A DNA stretch of 64,000 bases, from assembly GCA_018828125.1 (NCBI GenBank), contig JAHJWB010000016.1, positions 62,001 through 126,000 on the forward strand, written 5' to 3'. The stretch comes from Gammaproteobacteria bacterium. Its GTDB lineage: Bacteria; Pseudomonadota; Gammaproteobacteria; Burkholderiales; Burkholderiaceae_C. Both the position numbers and the translations under genes were made by a program. How positions within the stretch are numbered: position 1 is the first letter of the stretch; each line of letters begins with the position of its first letter. The notes under the pieces were generated by a model. It was not told the DNA's origin, ran no database searches, and was given only the letters and a program-made list of their open reading frames with translations. Below, one piece after another: positions 26,385 to 34,588 of the stretch.

Positions 26385-27197
26385 ATGCCCGTATTGCACA
26401 CCCAATCGCCCGAAATCCTCAAGATGGAAGGCCTGCACCTTTTCCACGCGGGCCTGTCGAATTGTTCAATGCGCGTGCGCCTGTTGCTCGATGAGAAAGG
26501 CCTGGAGTGGACGTCTCACCCCGTGGATCTGGGAAAGCAGGAGAACTTGACGGATGAGTATTTCAGGATCAACCCCAAAGGTCTGGTGCCGGCGCTGGTG
26601 GACGACGGTGTACCGGTGACGGAATCGGCCGACATCCTGTTCTACCTGGAGGAGAAGTTTCCCCAGCCGTCCTTCACGCCCGACAGCACTCCGGATCAGG
26701 CGGCCATGAAGGAATGGGTTGACCTCGCTGCCGACCTGCACATGAAGGCTATCAAGACCTACGTCTACGGATCGACCGGTGGCGCCACCAAGAAGCGTTC
26801 CGACATGAAGCGGTACGCCGAGATTGAGCCAGACAAGGCCTTGGTGGAGTTTCACCAGAAGGCACTGGACGGCATTCCCGAAGAAGAGGTCGCCCAGGCA
26901 GTTCAGATGCTCGAGACTGTGTTTGCGCGCATGGAGGCCCGGCTGAAGGACCATGCCTATCTGGTGGGCGACCGCATCAGTCTGGCCGACATCGCCTGGA
27001 TTCCGCAGTACGTGGTGCTGTCGTTTGTCGGGTTTGATTTTTCTCCCTATCCCGCCATCAAGGCGTGGGACCACCGCATCGGAGAAAGGTCCACCTACAA
27101 GACGGCTATCACCGATTGGCTGCCCAAGGTACCGACGTGGCTCATGCTTCCGATGATGAAAGTGTCATCGTGGTGGCGTCGTCACCTGACGCAATGA
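26385..27197 (+). CDS. Glutathione S-transferase family protein
   Basis: 270 residues. Thioredoxin-like N-terminal domain (about 17-95) with LSNCSMRVRLLLDEKGLEW, INPKGLVPALVDDG (cis-Pro region) and TESADILFYLEEKF (glutathione gamma-glutamyl contact). All-helical C-terminal domain with DRISLADIAWIPQYV. Conjugates or reduces electrophiles with glutathione; substrate unknown. 66 bases after the SIP gene. Confidence 0.9.
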   Translation: MPVLHTQSPEILKMEGLHLFHAGLSNCSMRVRLLLDEKGLEWTSHPVDLGKQENLTDEYFRINPKGLVPALVDDGVPVTESADILFYLEEKFPQPSFTPDSTPDQAAMKEWVDLAADLHMKAIKTYVYGSTGGATKKRSDMKRYAEIEPDKALVEFHQKALDGIPEEEVAQAVQMLETVFARMEARLKDHAYLVGDRISLADIAWIPQYVVLSFVGFDFSPYPAIKAWDHRIGERSTYKTAITDWLPKVPTWLMLPMMKVSSWWRRHLTQ

Positions 27198-27267
27198 ACC
27201 CGGCACCAATCAAGGCCATCTGGAACGCCTTCGGGCATCAGGATCTACACCTTCAACCCAAATCACC

Positions 27268-27618
27268 ATGTTTCGAAAAATCGTTGCCATCACCATGTTC
27301 GTCTCGTTCGTCGCCATGTCCACTTCGGGCCTGCTGATGATCGTGATGGACCGAACCTCGTTCACTTTGCAGATGCACCCTGTGCACAAGGTCTTTGGCC
27401 TGTTGATGGTGGCGACCGCGCTGGCACATATCGCCTACAACTTTCGCAGCCTGAAGGCCCATCTAAAGGCCCGTGCCGCCGCCATCACCGGCGGGGTGTT
27501 GGTGGCCGCGCTGGTCGGTCTGTACGCGATTGCCATGAACAACTCGGTACCAGCCGAAACGGCCGCCTCGCTGGACGCACTGTCACACAAAGCCGAGCAG
27601 CAGATGGAAGGTCAATGA
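27268..27618 (+). CDS. DUF4405-type small membrane protein
   Basis: 116 residues with three hydrophobic helices. The central MHPVHKVFGLLMVATALAHI places two pairs of histidines on a helix, as in DUF4405 proteins, which resemble the haem-binding core of cytochrome b561/FdnI-like proteins. May bind b haem and pass electrons in the membrane; inferred. Lies inside the LysR-linked redox set, 70 bases after the GST gene. Confidence 0.75.
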   Translation: MFRKIVAITMFVSFVAMSTSGLLMIVMDRTSFTLQMHPVHKVFGLLMVATALAHIAYNFRSLKAHLKARAAAITGGVLVAALVGLYAIAMNNSVPAETAASLDALSHKAEQQMEGQ

Positions 27619-27684
27619 GGCCCGCAGGCCTTTGACGCTCCAACGCCGCGCCGCCCCTTCTTGCACATACCTCAAGGCATCACC

Positions 27685-28530
27685 ATGAAAATCGCCATCA
27701 CAGCCGCCAGCGGACAACTCGGTGCCGCCATCGTCAACGCCACAGCCCAACTCGTCGGGGTAGGCAACGTGGTCGCAGTGGCCCGAACCCCTTCGAAAGC
27801 GCAAGGCCTGGGCGTTGAGGTTCGCCCGGGCAGTTACGACGATCGCAGCGCTCTGCAGCAGGCCTTTGCGGGCATCGACACCGTGCTGCTGGTGTCGGGC
27901 ATGGACGCGCCAGACAAGCGCATAGAACAACACCGCAACGTGATTGAAGCGGCCAAGGCAGCAGGCGTTCGCAAGCTGGTTTACACCAGTGTGCAAGGGC
28001 CAGAAGAGGGTTCGGCCTTCTCACCCATCGTGCAGAGCAACCGCCAGACCGAGCAAGATGTCAAAGCCAGCGGACTGGACTGGGTGGTTGGCCGCAACGG
28101 CATCTACATCGAGCCCGATGTCGAATACATCGCCAACTACCAGGCCACCGGTGAAATCGCCAACTGCGCTGGCGATGGCTTGTGCGGGTACACCACGCGT
28201 GGTGAACTCGCCTACGCCTACGCACGCATGTTGACCGAGCCAAAGCACGACGGCCACACCTACAACCTGCATGGTGAGGCGATTTCGCAAGCAAGACTTG
28301 CGCAGTATCTGAGCGAAGCCTTTGGCACGCCGTTGCGCTACCGGCCCATAGAGGTTGAAGCCTACCGGGCCAACCGCATCGCCGAACTGGGCGAATTCAT
28401 CGGCAACGTCATCGCCGGCATCTACCAGGGCATCCGCACAGGTGCCTACAACGCACAGAGCGATTTTGCGCAGGCCGCAGGCCGGGCGCACCAGAGCTGG
28501 AACGCCTATTTCCAATCGCTGAAAACCTGA
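27685..28530 (+). CDS. NmrA-type NAD(P)-dependent reductase (QOR2-like)
   Basis: 281 residues from ATG 27685. Rossmann nucleotide-binding motif at the start (KIAITAASGQLGAAIV), then VVAVARTPSKAQGL, and VLLVSGMDAPDKRIEQHRNV followed by KLVYTSVQGP typical of NmrA/QOR2 proteins. QOR2 enzymes reduce quinones with NADPH. Substrate here unknown. Same strand and set as the flanking redox genes. Confidence 0.88.
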   Translation: MKIAITAASGQLGAAIVNATAQLVGVGNVVAVARTPSKAQGLGVEVRPGSYDDRSALQQAFAGIDTVLLVSGMDAPDKRIEQHRNVIEAAKAAGVRKLVYTSVQGPEEGSAFSPIVQSNRQTEQDVKASGLDWVVGRNGIYIEPDVEYIANYQATGEIANCAGDGLCGYTTRGELAYAYARMLTEPKHDGHTYNLHGEAISQARLAQYLSEAFGTPLRYRPIEVEAYRANRIAELGEFIGNVIAGIYQGIRTGAYNAQSDFAQAAGRAHQSWNAYFQSLKT

Positions 28531-28602
28531 ACAACCCATCACCAAGGCACCTACCGGCTCCCGCGCTGCTTCGGGGCCACAACCGACAGAAAAGCGCAAG
28601 CC

Positions 28603-29943
28603 ATGAAAAACATCAAGATCGCCATCTGGGCCATTCCCGTCGTGTTGACGGCGCTATGGTCGATCGCCAACTTTCCATTGCCCCAGACGCTGGGTTTCAT
28701 CGCCATTCGCAATCTGGTGGTGCAGTATTCGGGCGTGTTGAGCATGGGCGCGATGAGCGTGGCCATGATTCTGGCCACACGTGCACGCTGGCTGGAGTCG
28801 TGGGTGAACGGACTCGACAAATCCTACCGGCTGCACAAATGGCTCGGCATCTCGGCGCTGGTCACCTCAATCGTGCATTGGATCGCCGCACAGGGGCCGA
28901 AATGGATGGTCGGCCTGGGTCTGATGGAGGCCCCACAGCGCGGCCCCCGGCCGGCCGGGGCGCCAGACCTCGGTGCTGTGCAAGCCTTCTTCACGAGCCA
29001 GCGGGAGCTGGCAGAAGGCGTGGGCGAATGGGCGTTCTACGCGGCGGTCCTGCTGATCGCGCTGGCGCTGATCAAACGCTTTCCCTATCGGCTTTTCGCC
29101 TCGACCCATACGCTGATCGCCATCGCTTACCTGGCGCTCGTTGCCCATGGCGTGGTGCTGCTCAACTTTGAGAGCTGGCCCCAGCCACTGGGCATTGTGA
29201 TGGCGCCGCTCATGGCTGGCGGCGTGGTCTCGGCGGTGTTGGCCCTGTCGCGCCAGATTGGCCGTGGCAACCGGGTCGCCGGGAAGATCAAGACCATCAA
29301 AACCTTTGCCGAACTGAATGCCACGGCCGTGGGTATTGCCCTGGAAGAGGGCTGGGCCGGTCATGCTGCGGGGCAATTCGCCTTTGTGACTTTTGATCCC
29401 AAAGAAGGCACCCACCCCTTCACCATCGCTTCGGCGTGGGACCCCGCCTCGCGGGAAGTGTTGTTCATCTCCAAGGGGCTGGGCGACTACACCGACGTGC
29501 TGCCGAAGACGCTGGCGGTGGGCGGCGAAGCCACGGTCGAAGGGCCTTATGGGCGCTTCACCTTTGACGACGGTCAGGGCCGCCAGATCTGGATCGGCGG
29601 CGGCGTGGGCATCACGCCCTTCATTGCCCGGATGAAACACCTGGCGAAGATGCCGGGAAGCAAACCGGTCGATCTGATCCACAGCACGAAAGAAGTGTCC
29701 GCCGAAGCGCTGGACCTGCTGAAGGCCGACGCCGCAGCCGCCGGTATCCGGCTGCACGTGCTGATCGACGGCAGAGACGGTTTTCTCTCCGGCGAGCGCC
29801 TGCGCAAGCTGGTGCCCAGCTGGAAGGCGGCTTCGGTCTGGTTCTGCGGCCCGGCCGCTTTCGGCCAGGCATTGCGCGGCGATCTGTTGGCGAGTGGGTT
29901 GGCAGCCGACCAATTTCACCAGGAACTGTTCAACATGCGTTGA
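28603..29943 (+). CDS. Ferric-reductase-like transmembrane flavoprotein
   Basis: 446 residues. The N-terminal half has about six helices with haem-type histidines (KSYRLHKWLGISALVTSIVH, TLIAIAYLALVAHGV). The C-terminal half is a ferredoxin-reductase module: HPFTIAS for FAD, GLGDYTDVLP, and WIGGGVGITPFIARM for NAD(P)H, ending with WFCGPAAFGQALRGDL. Fits a membrane NAD(P)H:acceptor reductase like those that reduce ferric iron or quinones across the membrane. Its presence with SIP suggests iron or redox-cofactor acquisition. Confidence 0.88.
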   Translation: MKNIKIAIWAIPVVLTALWSIANFPLPQTLGFIAIRNLVVQYSGVLSMGAMSVAMILATRARWLESWVNGLDKSYRLHKWLGISALVTSIVHWIAAQGPKWMVGLGLMEAPQRGPRPAGAPDLGAVQAFFTSQRELAEGVGEWAFYAAVLLIALALIKRFPYRLFASTHTLIAIAYLALVAHGVVLLNFESWPQPLGIVMAPLMAGGVVSAVLALSRQIGRGNRVAGKIKTIKTFAELNATAVGIALEEGWAGHAAGQFAFVTFDPKEGTHPFTIASAWDPASREVLFISKGLGDYTDVLPKTLAVGGEATVEGPYGRFTFDDGQGRQIWIGGGVGITPFIARMKHLAKMPGSKPVDLIHSTKEVSAEALDLLKADAAAAGIRLHVLIDGRDGFLSGERLRKLVPSWKAASVWFCGPAAFGQALRGDLLASGLAADQFHQELFNMR

Positions 29944-29988
29944 CCACCGGCATCAGAGCCCTATCACTGGTTTCAAAGGAGGACCACG

Positions 29989-30996
29989 ATGATCACCCGA
30001 TTGCTTGCGGCCATATTGGCCATCCTTGGTTTGTTGCCGATGACCACATCGGCACAGCAGCCGTTCGACTACGAGAAGACGAAAGCCGAGCACGGTGTGC
30101 GTGAATACACCTTGTCGAAACTGCCAGCGCGTGGCTACGACTACTACAAGATTGCGGAGAACGCCTGGTTCGTACACGACGACTTCGAGAACATGGTGTT
30201 CTTTGTCACCGATGTTGGTGTCGTCGTCGTCGACCCTAAGCCCGATGTCTCACCCTTTGTGCTCGATGTCATCCCGCAGGTGACCAACAAGCCGATCACT
30301 CATGTGATCTACACACACCACCACCGTGACCACAGCCAAGGCGCGCGTCTGTTTCCCAACGATTCGGTTCTGATTGCTAGCAAAGCCACGGCGGACCTGC
30401 TCGCGGTGGCCAATGATCCGAAGCGCCCGCAGCCGGCCGTTGTGTTCGACCACGACTACGTGCTGGAAACGGGTGGACTGCGCCTTGAGTTGAAAACCCT
30501 GGGCCGGAACTGGCACTCGCAGGATGACATGGTTGCCTGGGCGCCGCAGCAGAAGATCCTGTTCGCGATCGATATGTTCCATCCCGACGCGGCCCCGTGG
30601 ATTCACTTTGGCGAAAGCTCGGACCCCTGGTTTGCGTTCGGCCTGCCTGACCTGCTCCTGAAGCAGTATGACTTCAACTTTGTCATCGTCGGGCATGAAC
30701 GCATCGTCGGGACACCGGAGCACATGAAGACCTACCAGGCCTTCATCGGTGACATGAAGATGACGCTGGGTGGGATCCTGAGCAGCGACGGCTACCAGTC
30801 AGCCATGAAGGAGGCGGCCGGGCGCTATTCAGAGTCGGCCTCGCACTACCTCTACAAGAGCGGGATCATGACCGCCTCGAATGTCTGTGCCCAGCAGATG
30901 ATCGAGAAATGGCAAGGCAGGATCCGCAACGCGGAACTGAACATGGTCGAGAACTGCCAGACCATGTTCATGCATCTTGCGGTTCTGGATCCATAG
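29989..30996 (+). CDS. Exported metallo-beta-lactamase-fold hydrolase
   Basis: 335 residues, preceded by GGAGG. Signal peptide (about 1-23, cleavage after TSAQQ-type sequence). Zinc motif THHHRDHSQG (HxHxDH), then RNWHSQDDM, IDMFHPDAAPW and IVGHERIVGTPEH provide the other expected ligands. The long C-terminal helical part (about 235-335) has cysteines. Substrate unknown; it acts in the periplasm. Last gene of the LysR-linked set. Confidence 0.85.
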   Translation: MITRLLAAILAILGLLPMTTSAQQPFDYEKTKAEHGVREYTLSKLPARGYDYYKIAENAWFVHDDFENMVFFVTDVGVVVVDPKPDVSPFVLDVIPQVTNKPITHVIYTHHHRDHSQGARLFPNDSVLIASKATADLLAVANDPKRPQPAVVFDHDYVLETGGLRLELKTLGRNWHSQDDMVAWAPQQKILFAIDMFHPDAAPWIHFGESSDPWFAFGLPDLLLKQYDFNFVIVGHERIVGTPEHMKTYQAFIGDMKMTLGGILSSDGYQSAMKEAAGRYSESASHYLYKSGIMTASNVCAQQMIEKWQGRIRNAELNMVENCQTMFMHLAVLDP

Positions 30997-31476
30997 GCGA
31001 ACTATGAAACCGGCCTGCTGATCAAAGATGGAGGTTTGATGAGAACCCTGCTGCGCGCGACAGCTGAAAGGGAGCGCGCTTTGAGCGACTGCTTTCCCGA
31101 TTGACCACTGACCGCTCTTGGCCGAAAGTGTGAGTGAGATCGGAGCTGGAAAGTCGACTTGCGGCGGGATACTACAGGTGACCAAAGTCAGCTTATAGCA
31201 GCTACCGTGGAGGCCTGATCTCGGCCATGAGCGGTCGGTCAAGCTGTCACATGAAACCGGTCGTTGGATCGCCAGCCCACTCGGCGATCAAATCTCACGT
31301 AGACCAGAAGAACGGCTCGTGACCAGACTTGCTTCAAGCTCGCAAGGAATAGGCTGTGCCGCGGTCAATATGGTCGCGCTGGAGTAGGCTGCCCGCTACG
31401 CGCAAGATCATTGATACTCGCTTGATCGTTGGTCGCCCCCGCACCCCGACCATGAGACGCGCACCGGGCCATCGAA
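30997..31476. other. Gene-free stretch before the two-component system
   Basis: About 480 bases without a supported gene, continuing gene-free to 31631. It contains a spaced inverted repeat (31107-31239) and, further on, a regulator-type palindrome (31477-31494). Open frames such as 30829-31242 on the minus strand have no ribosome binding site or motif. Confidence 0.5.
31107..31239. repeat. Spaced inverted repeat, possible miniature element remnant
   Basis: A 19-base arm at 31107-31125 (actgaccgctcttggccga) and its near complement at 31221-31239 (tcggccatgagcggtcggt) match at 17 of 19 positions, with about 95 bases between. No transposase gene or target duplication was seen. It could be a small non-autonomous element or a long structured RNA region. 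Confidence 0.35.
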
Positions 31477-31494
31477 CATGACAGAAATGTCATT
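31477..31494 (+). promoter_or_regulatory. Response-regulator site 1, ATGAC-N6-GTCAT, before the regulator gene
   Basis: CATGAC, four bases, ATGTCATT; the core ATGACA-GAAA-TGTCAT is a perfect inverted repeat. It lies about 138 bases before the response-regulator start. The same pattern with the same spacing recurs at 33780-33797 before the exported-protein genes, which suggests the response regulator binds both. Confidence 0.5.
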
Positions 31495-31631
31495 CACGGA
31501 AGTTCTCCGGACGCGTCCAGGGCGGGTTGTAATGTCGGACACGTCTTCCTTCGGCACCACGATCCGCGCTACAAGCAAATGCTGCCGGCGTTCCAATACC
31601 GCACTGCCGGCTGACATGCCGTTGGACACCC

Positions 31632-32318
31632 ATGAAAATCTTGGTCATCGAGGACGAGAAGAGGATTTCGGACTTCGTCTGCGCAGGCTTGACGGAGCGC
31701 GGCTTCGAGGTGGAGGCCTGCGACAACGGCCAAACAGGCTTCGAACAGGCCCGCCTGGGCCAACATGACACGATCGTGCTCGACCTGATGCTGCCCGGGC
31801 GCGACGGCCTCTCGGTGCTGCGGGGTTTGCGCGCCGAAGGCATCACCACACCGGTGATTTTGCTGACCGCCCGCAATGAGCTGGGCGACCGCATCGAAGG
31901 GCTCAACCTGGGCGCCGATGACTACCTGGCCAAACCGTTCTACGTGGAGGAGCTGGCGGCCCGCATCCAGGCCTTGCTGAGGCGCCAGTCCGGCGAGCGG
32001 CAGAACACGATTCAGGTCGGACCGTTCATGCTCGACTGCATGGTGCGCCAGGTCACAGTCCATGGCCAGACGATCGAGCTCACCCCCCGCGAGTTTGCCC
32101 TCATCGAGTTGCTGATGCGCTCGCCGGGTCGCGTGTTGACGCGCACGCAGATGCTGGAACACGTGTGGGGCTACGACTTTGATCCGGCCACGAACGTGGT
32201 GGATGTCTGTGTCCAGCGGATCCGCCGAAAGATCGAGTCCATCGACGCTGGCGCGGGCAGCGCCTCGCCGATCGAGTCCGTTAGGGGTGTTGGCTACCGT
32301 TTCAGGGTGTTGCCGTGA
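31632..32318 (+). CDS. OmpR/QseB-type response regulator
   Basis: 228 residues. Receiver domain with IEDE (6-9), phospho-acceptor Asp51 in IVLDLMLPG and Lys in YLAKPF; winged helix-turn-helix C-terminal domain (ELTPREFALIELLMRSPGRV, NVVDVCVQRIRRKIE, VRGVGYRF). Co-translated with the kinase gene that follows (GTGA overlap). Probably controls the three exported-protein genes downstream and itself. Confidence 0.93.
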   Translation: MKILVIEDEKRISDFVCAGLTERGFEVEACDNGQTGFEQARLGQHDTIVLDLMLPGRDGLSVLRGLRAEGITTPVILLTARNELGDRIEGLNLGADDYLAKPFYVEELAARIQALLRRQSGERQNTIQVGPFMLDCMVRQVTVHGQTIELTPREFALIELLMRSPGRVLTRTQMLEHVWGYDFDPATNVVDVCVQRIRRKIESIDAGAGSASPIESVRGVGYRFRVLP

Positions 32319-33730
32319 GGCTGGCCATGCCGTCGTTCCGGGTTCGCATTTTTGTGGTCACGGCCTTGATCGTGGGGCTGGTGCTGGCCAGCGTGACGCT
32401 GTTCAGCTGGTCAAGTGTGCTGGCGTTTGAGGGCCAACGGCTGGACGAGCGCCTGTGCGATGAAGCCCGGCGGCTGGCCAGCCCGGCACCCGCCAACGAT
32501 GTGGACCACCTGGGCGCCGACATGGTGGCCAAGCTGCGGTTGAAATCACCCGAACAACTGCTGTTGGCGGTTGACACGCAGAGCGGGTCCGATCTGCTGA
32601 GATCGGCTCACTGGCCCGATGGGCTGGACATCGACCAACTGTCCTGGCGTCGAGATGCGGCGGCTGCAGACACCCAAAACGTCTCCAACCCTCCGAACCG
32701 CAGCGCGTGTGCGCTGAGCCGGTTTGATCTGGCCGGTGGTGATTGGCACGCCGCCCTGGTCGGCGGCCCATCTGAGCGCGGATTCGTTGCGGCCGACCTC
32801 GCTGCCATTCGTGCTGACCTGCTGGGGGTTTGGCGGCAGGTGGCGGCCATCGCATTGCCGCTGGCGTTGGTGCTCACGGCGCTGGGGGCGTGGTTGCTGT
32901 CGGGCTTGGCGCTCAAGCCCGTGGTGCGTCTGCGCAACGCGATGAAAGCGGTCGATGAGAAGGCGCTGGATCAGCGCCTGTCGGCGGCGCTGGAAGACCG
33001 CGAGTTTCAGGAGCTCATCACCTCGTACAACAAGATGCTGGACCGGTTGGAGAGCAGTTTTCACCAGGCTTCGCGCTTCTCGGCCGATGCCGCGCACGAA
33101 CTGAAAACACCGCTCACCATTCTGCAAGGCCAGCTCGAACGCGCGGTGCAGCGAACCGACGGCCAAGCCCTTCAGCTGACCCTGATCGACATGCTGGACG
33201 AGGTGGGGCGCCTGTCATCGATCTCCAGAAAGTTGTTGCTGCTCTCGCAGGCCGACGCCGGCCGGCTGGCGCTGCAGCTCAGGCCGGTGAATCTGAGCGA
33301 TGCCTTGAACGAGCGTTTCGCCGAGGCGCAAACCTTTGAGCTGGACGTGAAAATTTCCGCCGAGGTGGTCGACGGGCTGACCGTGATGGCCGATCCGCAG
33401 TTGCTCGACCAGTTGCTCAACAACCTCACCAGCAACGCGCTGAAATACACGCCCGCTGGCGGGTGGATCCACTGGCGCGCGCGGGCCACGCCCTCGGGTA
33501 TCGAGCTTGAAATGGCGAACTTCGCGCCTGGCCTGACCCCCGGAGACCGGTCGCAATTCTTTGAGCGCTTCTTCCGAGGCGATGCGGCGCGCAATCGGCA
33601 GGTGGGCGGTTATGGCCTGGGTCTCAGCCTTTCGCGTGTCATCGCCCGCGCCCATGGCGGTGACTTGACGGTGGAGGCTGGCGCTGACGATGCGCTGGTC
33701 TTGTGTCTGCTGCTGCCTGCGGGAGCCTAG
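32315..33730 (+). CDS. QseC/TctE-type sensor histidine kinase
   Basis: 471 residues from GTG 32315, overlapping the regulator stop. TM1 about 8-30; periplasmic domain about 31-172, containing a short stretch rich in Asn/Pro; TM2 about 175-198; HAMP; HisKA with phospho-acceptor His261 in ADAAHELKTPLT; HATPase with NNLTSNALKYTP and GGYGLGLSLS. Signal unknown; the cluster it probably controls encodes exported proteins. Confidence 0.92.
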   Translation: MRLAMPSFRVRIFVVTALIVGLVLASVTLFSWSSVLAFEGQRLDERLCDEARRLASPAPANDVDHLGADMVAKLRLKSPEQLLLAVDTQSGSDLLRSAHWPDGLDIDQLSWRRDAAAADTQNVSNPPNRSACALSRFDLAGGDWHAALVGGPSERGFVAADLAAIRADLLGVWRQVAAIALPLALVLTALGAWLLSGLALKPVVRLRNAMKAVDEKALDQRLSAALEDREFQELITSYNKMLDRLESSFHQASRFSADAAHELKTPLTILQGQLERAVQRTDGQALQLTLIDMLDEVGRLSSISRKLLLLSQADAGRLALQLRPVNLSDALNERFAEAQTFELDVKISAEVVDGLTVMADPQLLDQLLNNLTSNALKYTPAGGWIHWRARATPSGIELEMANFAPGLTPGDRSQFFERFFRGDAARNRQVGGYGLGLSLSRVIARAHGGDLTVEAGADDALVLCLLLPAGA

Positions 33731-33779
33731 GGTAAGCCAGCAAGGCCGCCACCTACGTGGCCGCCCACATCGCCGCCTT

Positions 33780-33797
33780 CATGACGAAGATGTCATT
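33780..33797 (+). promoter_or_regulatory. Response-regulator site 2, ATGAC-N6-GTCAT, before the exported-protein cluster
   Basis: CATGAC, four bases (GAAG), ATGTCATT. Identical outside the four-base spacer to the site at 31477-31494. Located 77 bases upstream of the first exported-protein gene, after the kinase gene. A shared operator for the adjacent response regulator is the simplest reading. Confidence 0.5.
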
Positions 33798-33873
33798 TTC
33801 CAAGGCGTGTTGCGTCTTACGATGGGGTGACCGAAAGGACATTCTCTTCGTCCATATCACCAGGAGCCATCAC

Positions 33874-34539
33874 ATGACACTTTCCAAACGACATCTGACG
33901 TTGCGCCTGGCAGGCGCTTTCCTGGCCGCCAGCCTGCCATTCGCTGCGGCAGCCGGCGAGTTCAAGGCCGAGGTCTGGGCCGACAACTGGTTCTCGCTCC
34001 ATGTCGGCGAGCGCTTCGTGGGCGAAGACTCGGTGCCGATCACCACCGAGCGCTCCTTCAACGCTGAAACGCTGCGTTTTAAGGCGGAATATCCGCTGAC
34101 GCTGAATTTCATCGTCAAAGACTTCAAAGAAAATGACACCGGGCTGGAATACATAGGCAGCCCCAGGCAGCAAATTGGCGACGGGGGTTTCATCATGCAA
34201 ATCACCGACACCACCACCAACAAGGTGGTGGCCGTGTCGAGCAGCGAAGTCAAGTGCCAGGTCATCCACAAGGCGCCGCTCAACCCGAGCTGCGCATCGA
34301 GCAGCAACCCGACTGTGGCGAGCTGCGGCGCCACCATCACCCAAGAGCCCGCGAACTGGAAGACGAGCGGCTTTGACACCAGCGCCTGGGCAAACGCCAC
34401 CGAGTACAGCGCCGAGGCGATTGGCGTCAAAGACGGTTACCACGACATCACCTGGAACCCGGCTGCAAAGCTGATCTGGGGCGCCGACCTGAAGGCCGAC
34501 AACACCTTGCTGTGCAAGCTCACGGTCAAGGCCCCGTGA
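33874..34539 (+). CDS. Exported protein of unknown function (beta-sandwich-like)
   Basis: 221 residues from ATG 33874, with CAGGAG upstream. Signal peptide about 1-27 (AGAFLAASLPFAAAAGEF). The mature part begins FKAEVWADNWFSLHVGERF and has a repeated strand-turn character with Cys residues (SEVKCQVIHK, NPSCASSS, VASCGATI, TLLCKLTV) that may form disulfides. I do not recognise a named family. It precedes a YHYH protein gene and is probably co-transcribed with it under the neighbouring two-component system. Confidence 0.72.
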   Translation: MTLSKRHLTLRLAGAFLAASLPFAAAAGEFKAEVWADNWFSLHVGERFVGEDSVPITTERSFNAETLRFKAEYPLTLNFIVKDFKENDTGLEYIGSPRQQIGDGGFIMQITDTTTNKVVAVSSSEVKCQVIHKAPLNPSCASSSNPTVASCGATITQEPANWKTSGFDTSAWANATEYSAEAIGVKDGYHDITWNPAAKLIWGADLKADNTLLCKLTVKAP

Positions 34540-34588
34540 TGCGGCGAGCCGCCTTTTGCCTCTCGCACAACCCGTTTGTAGATGGACC

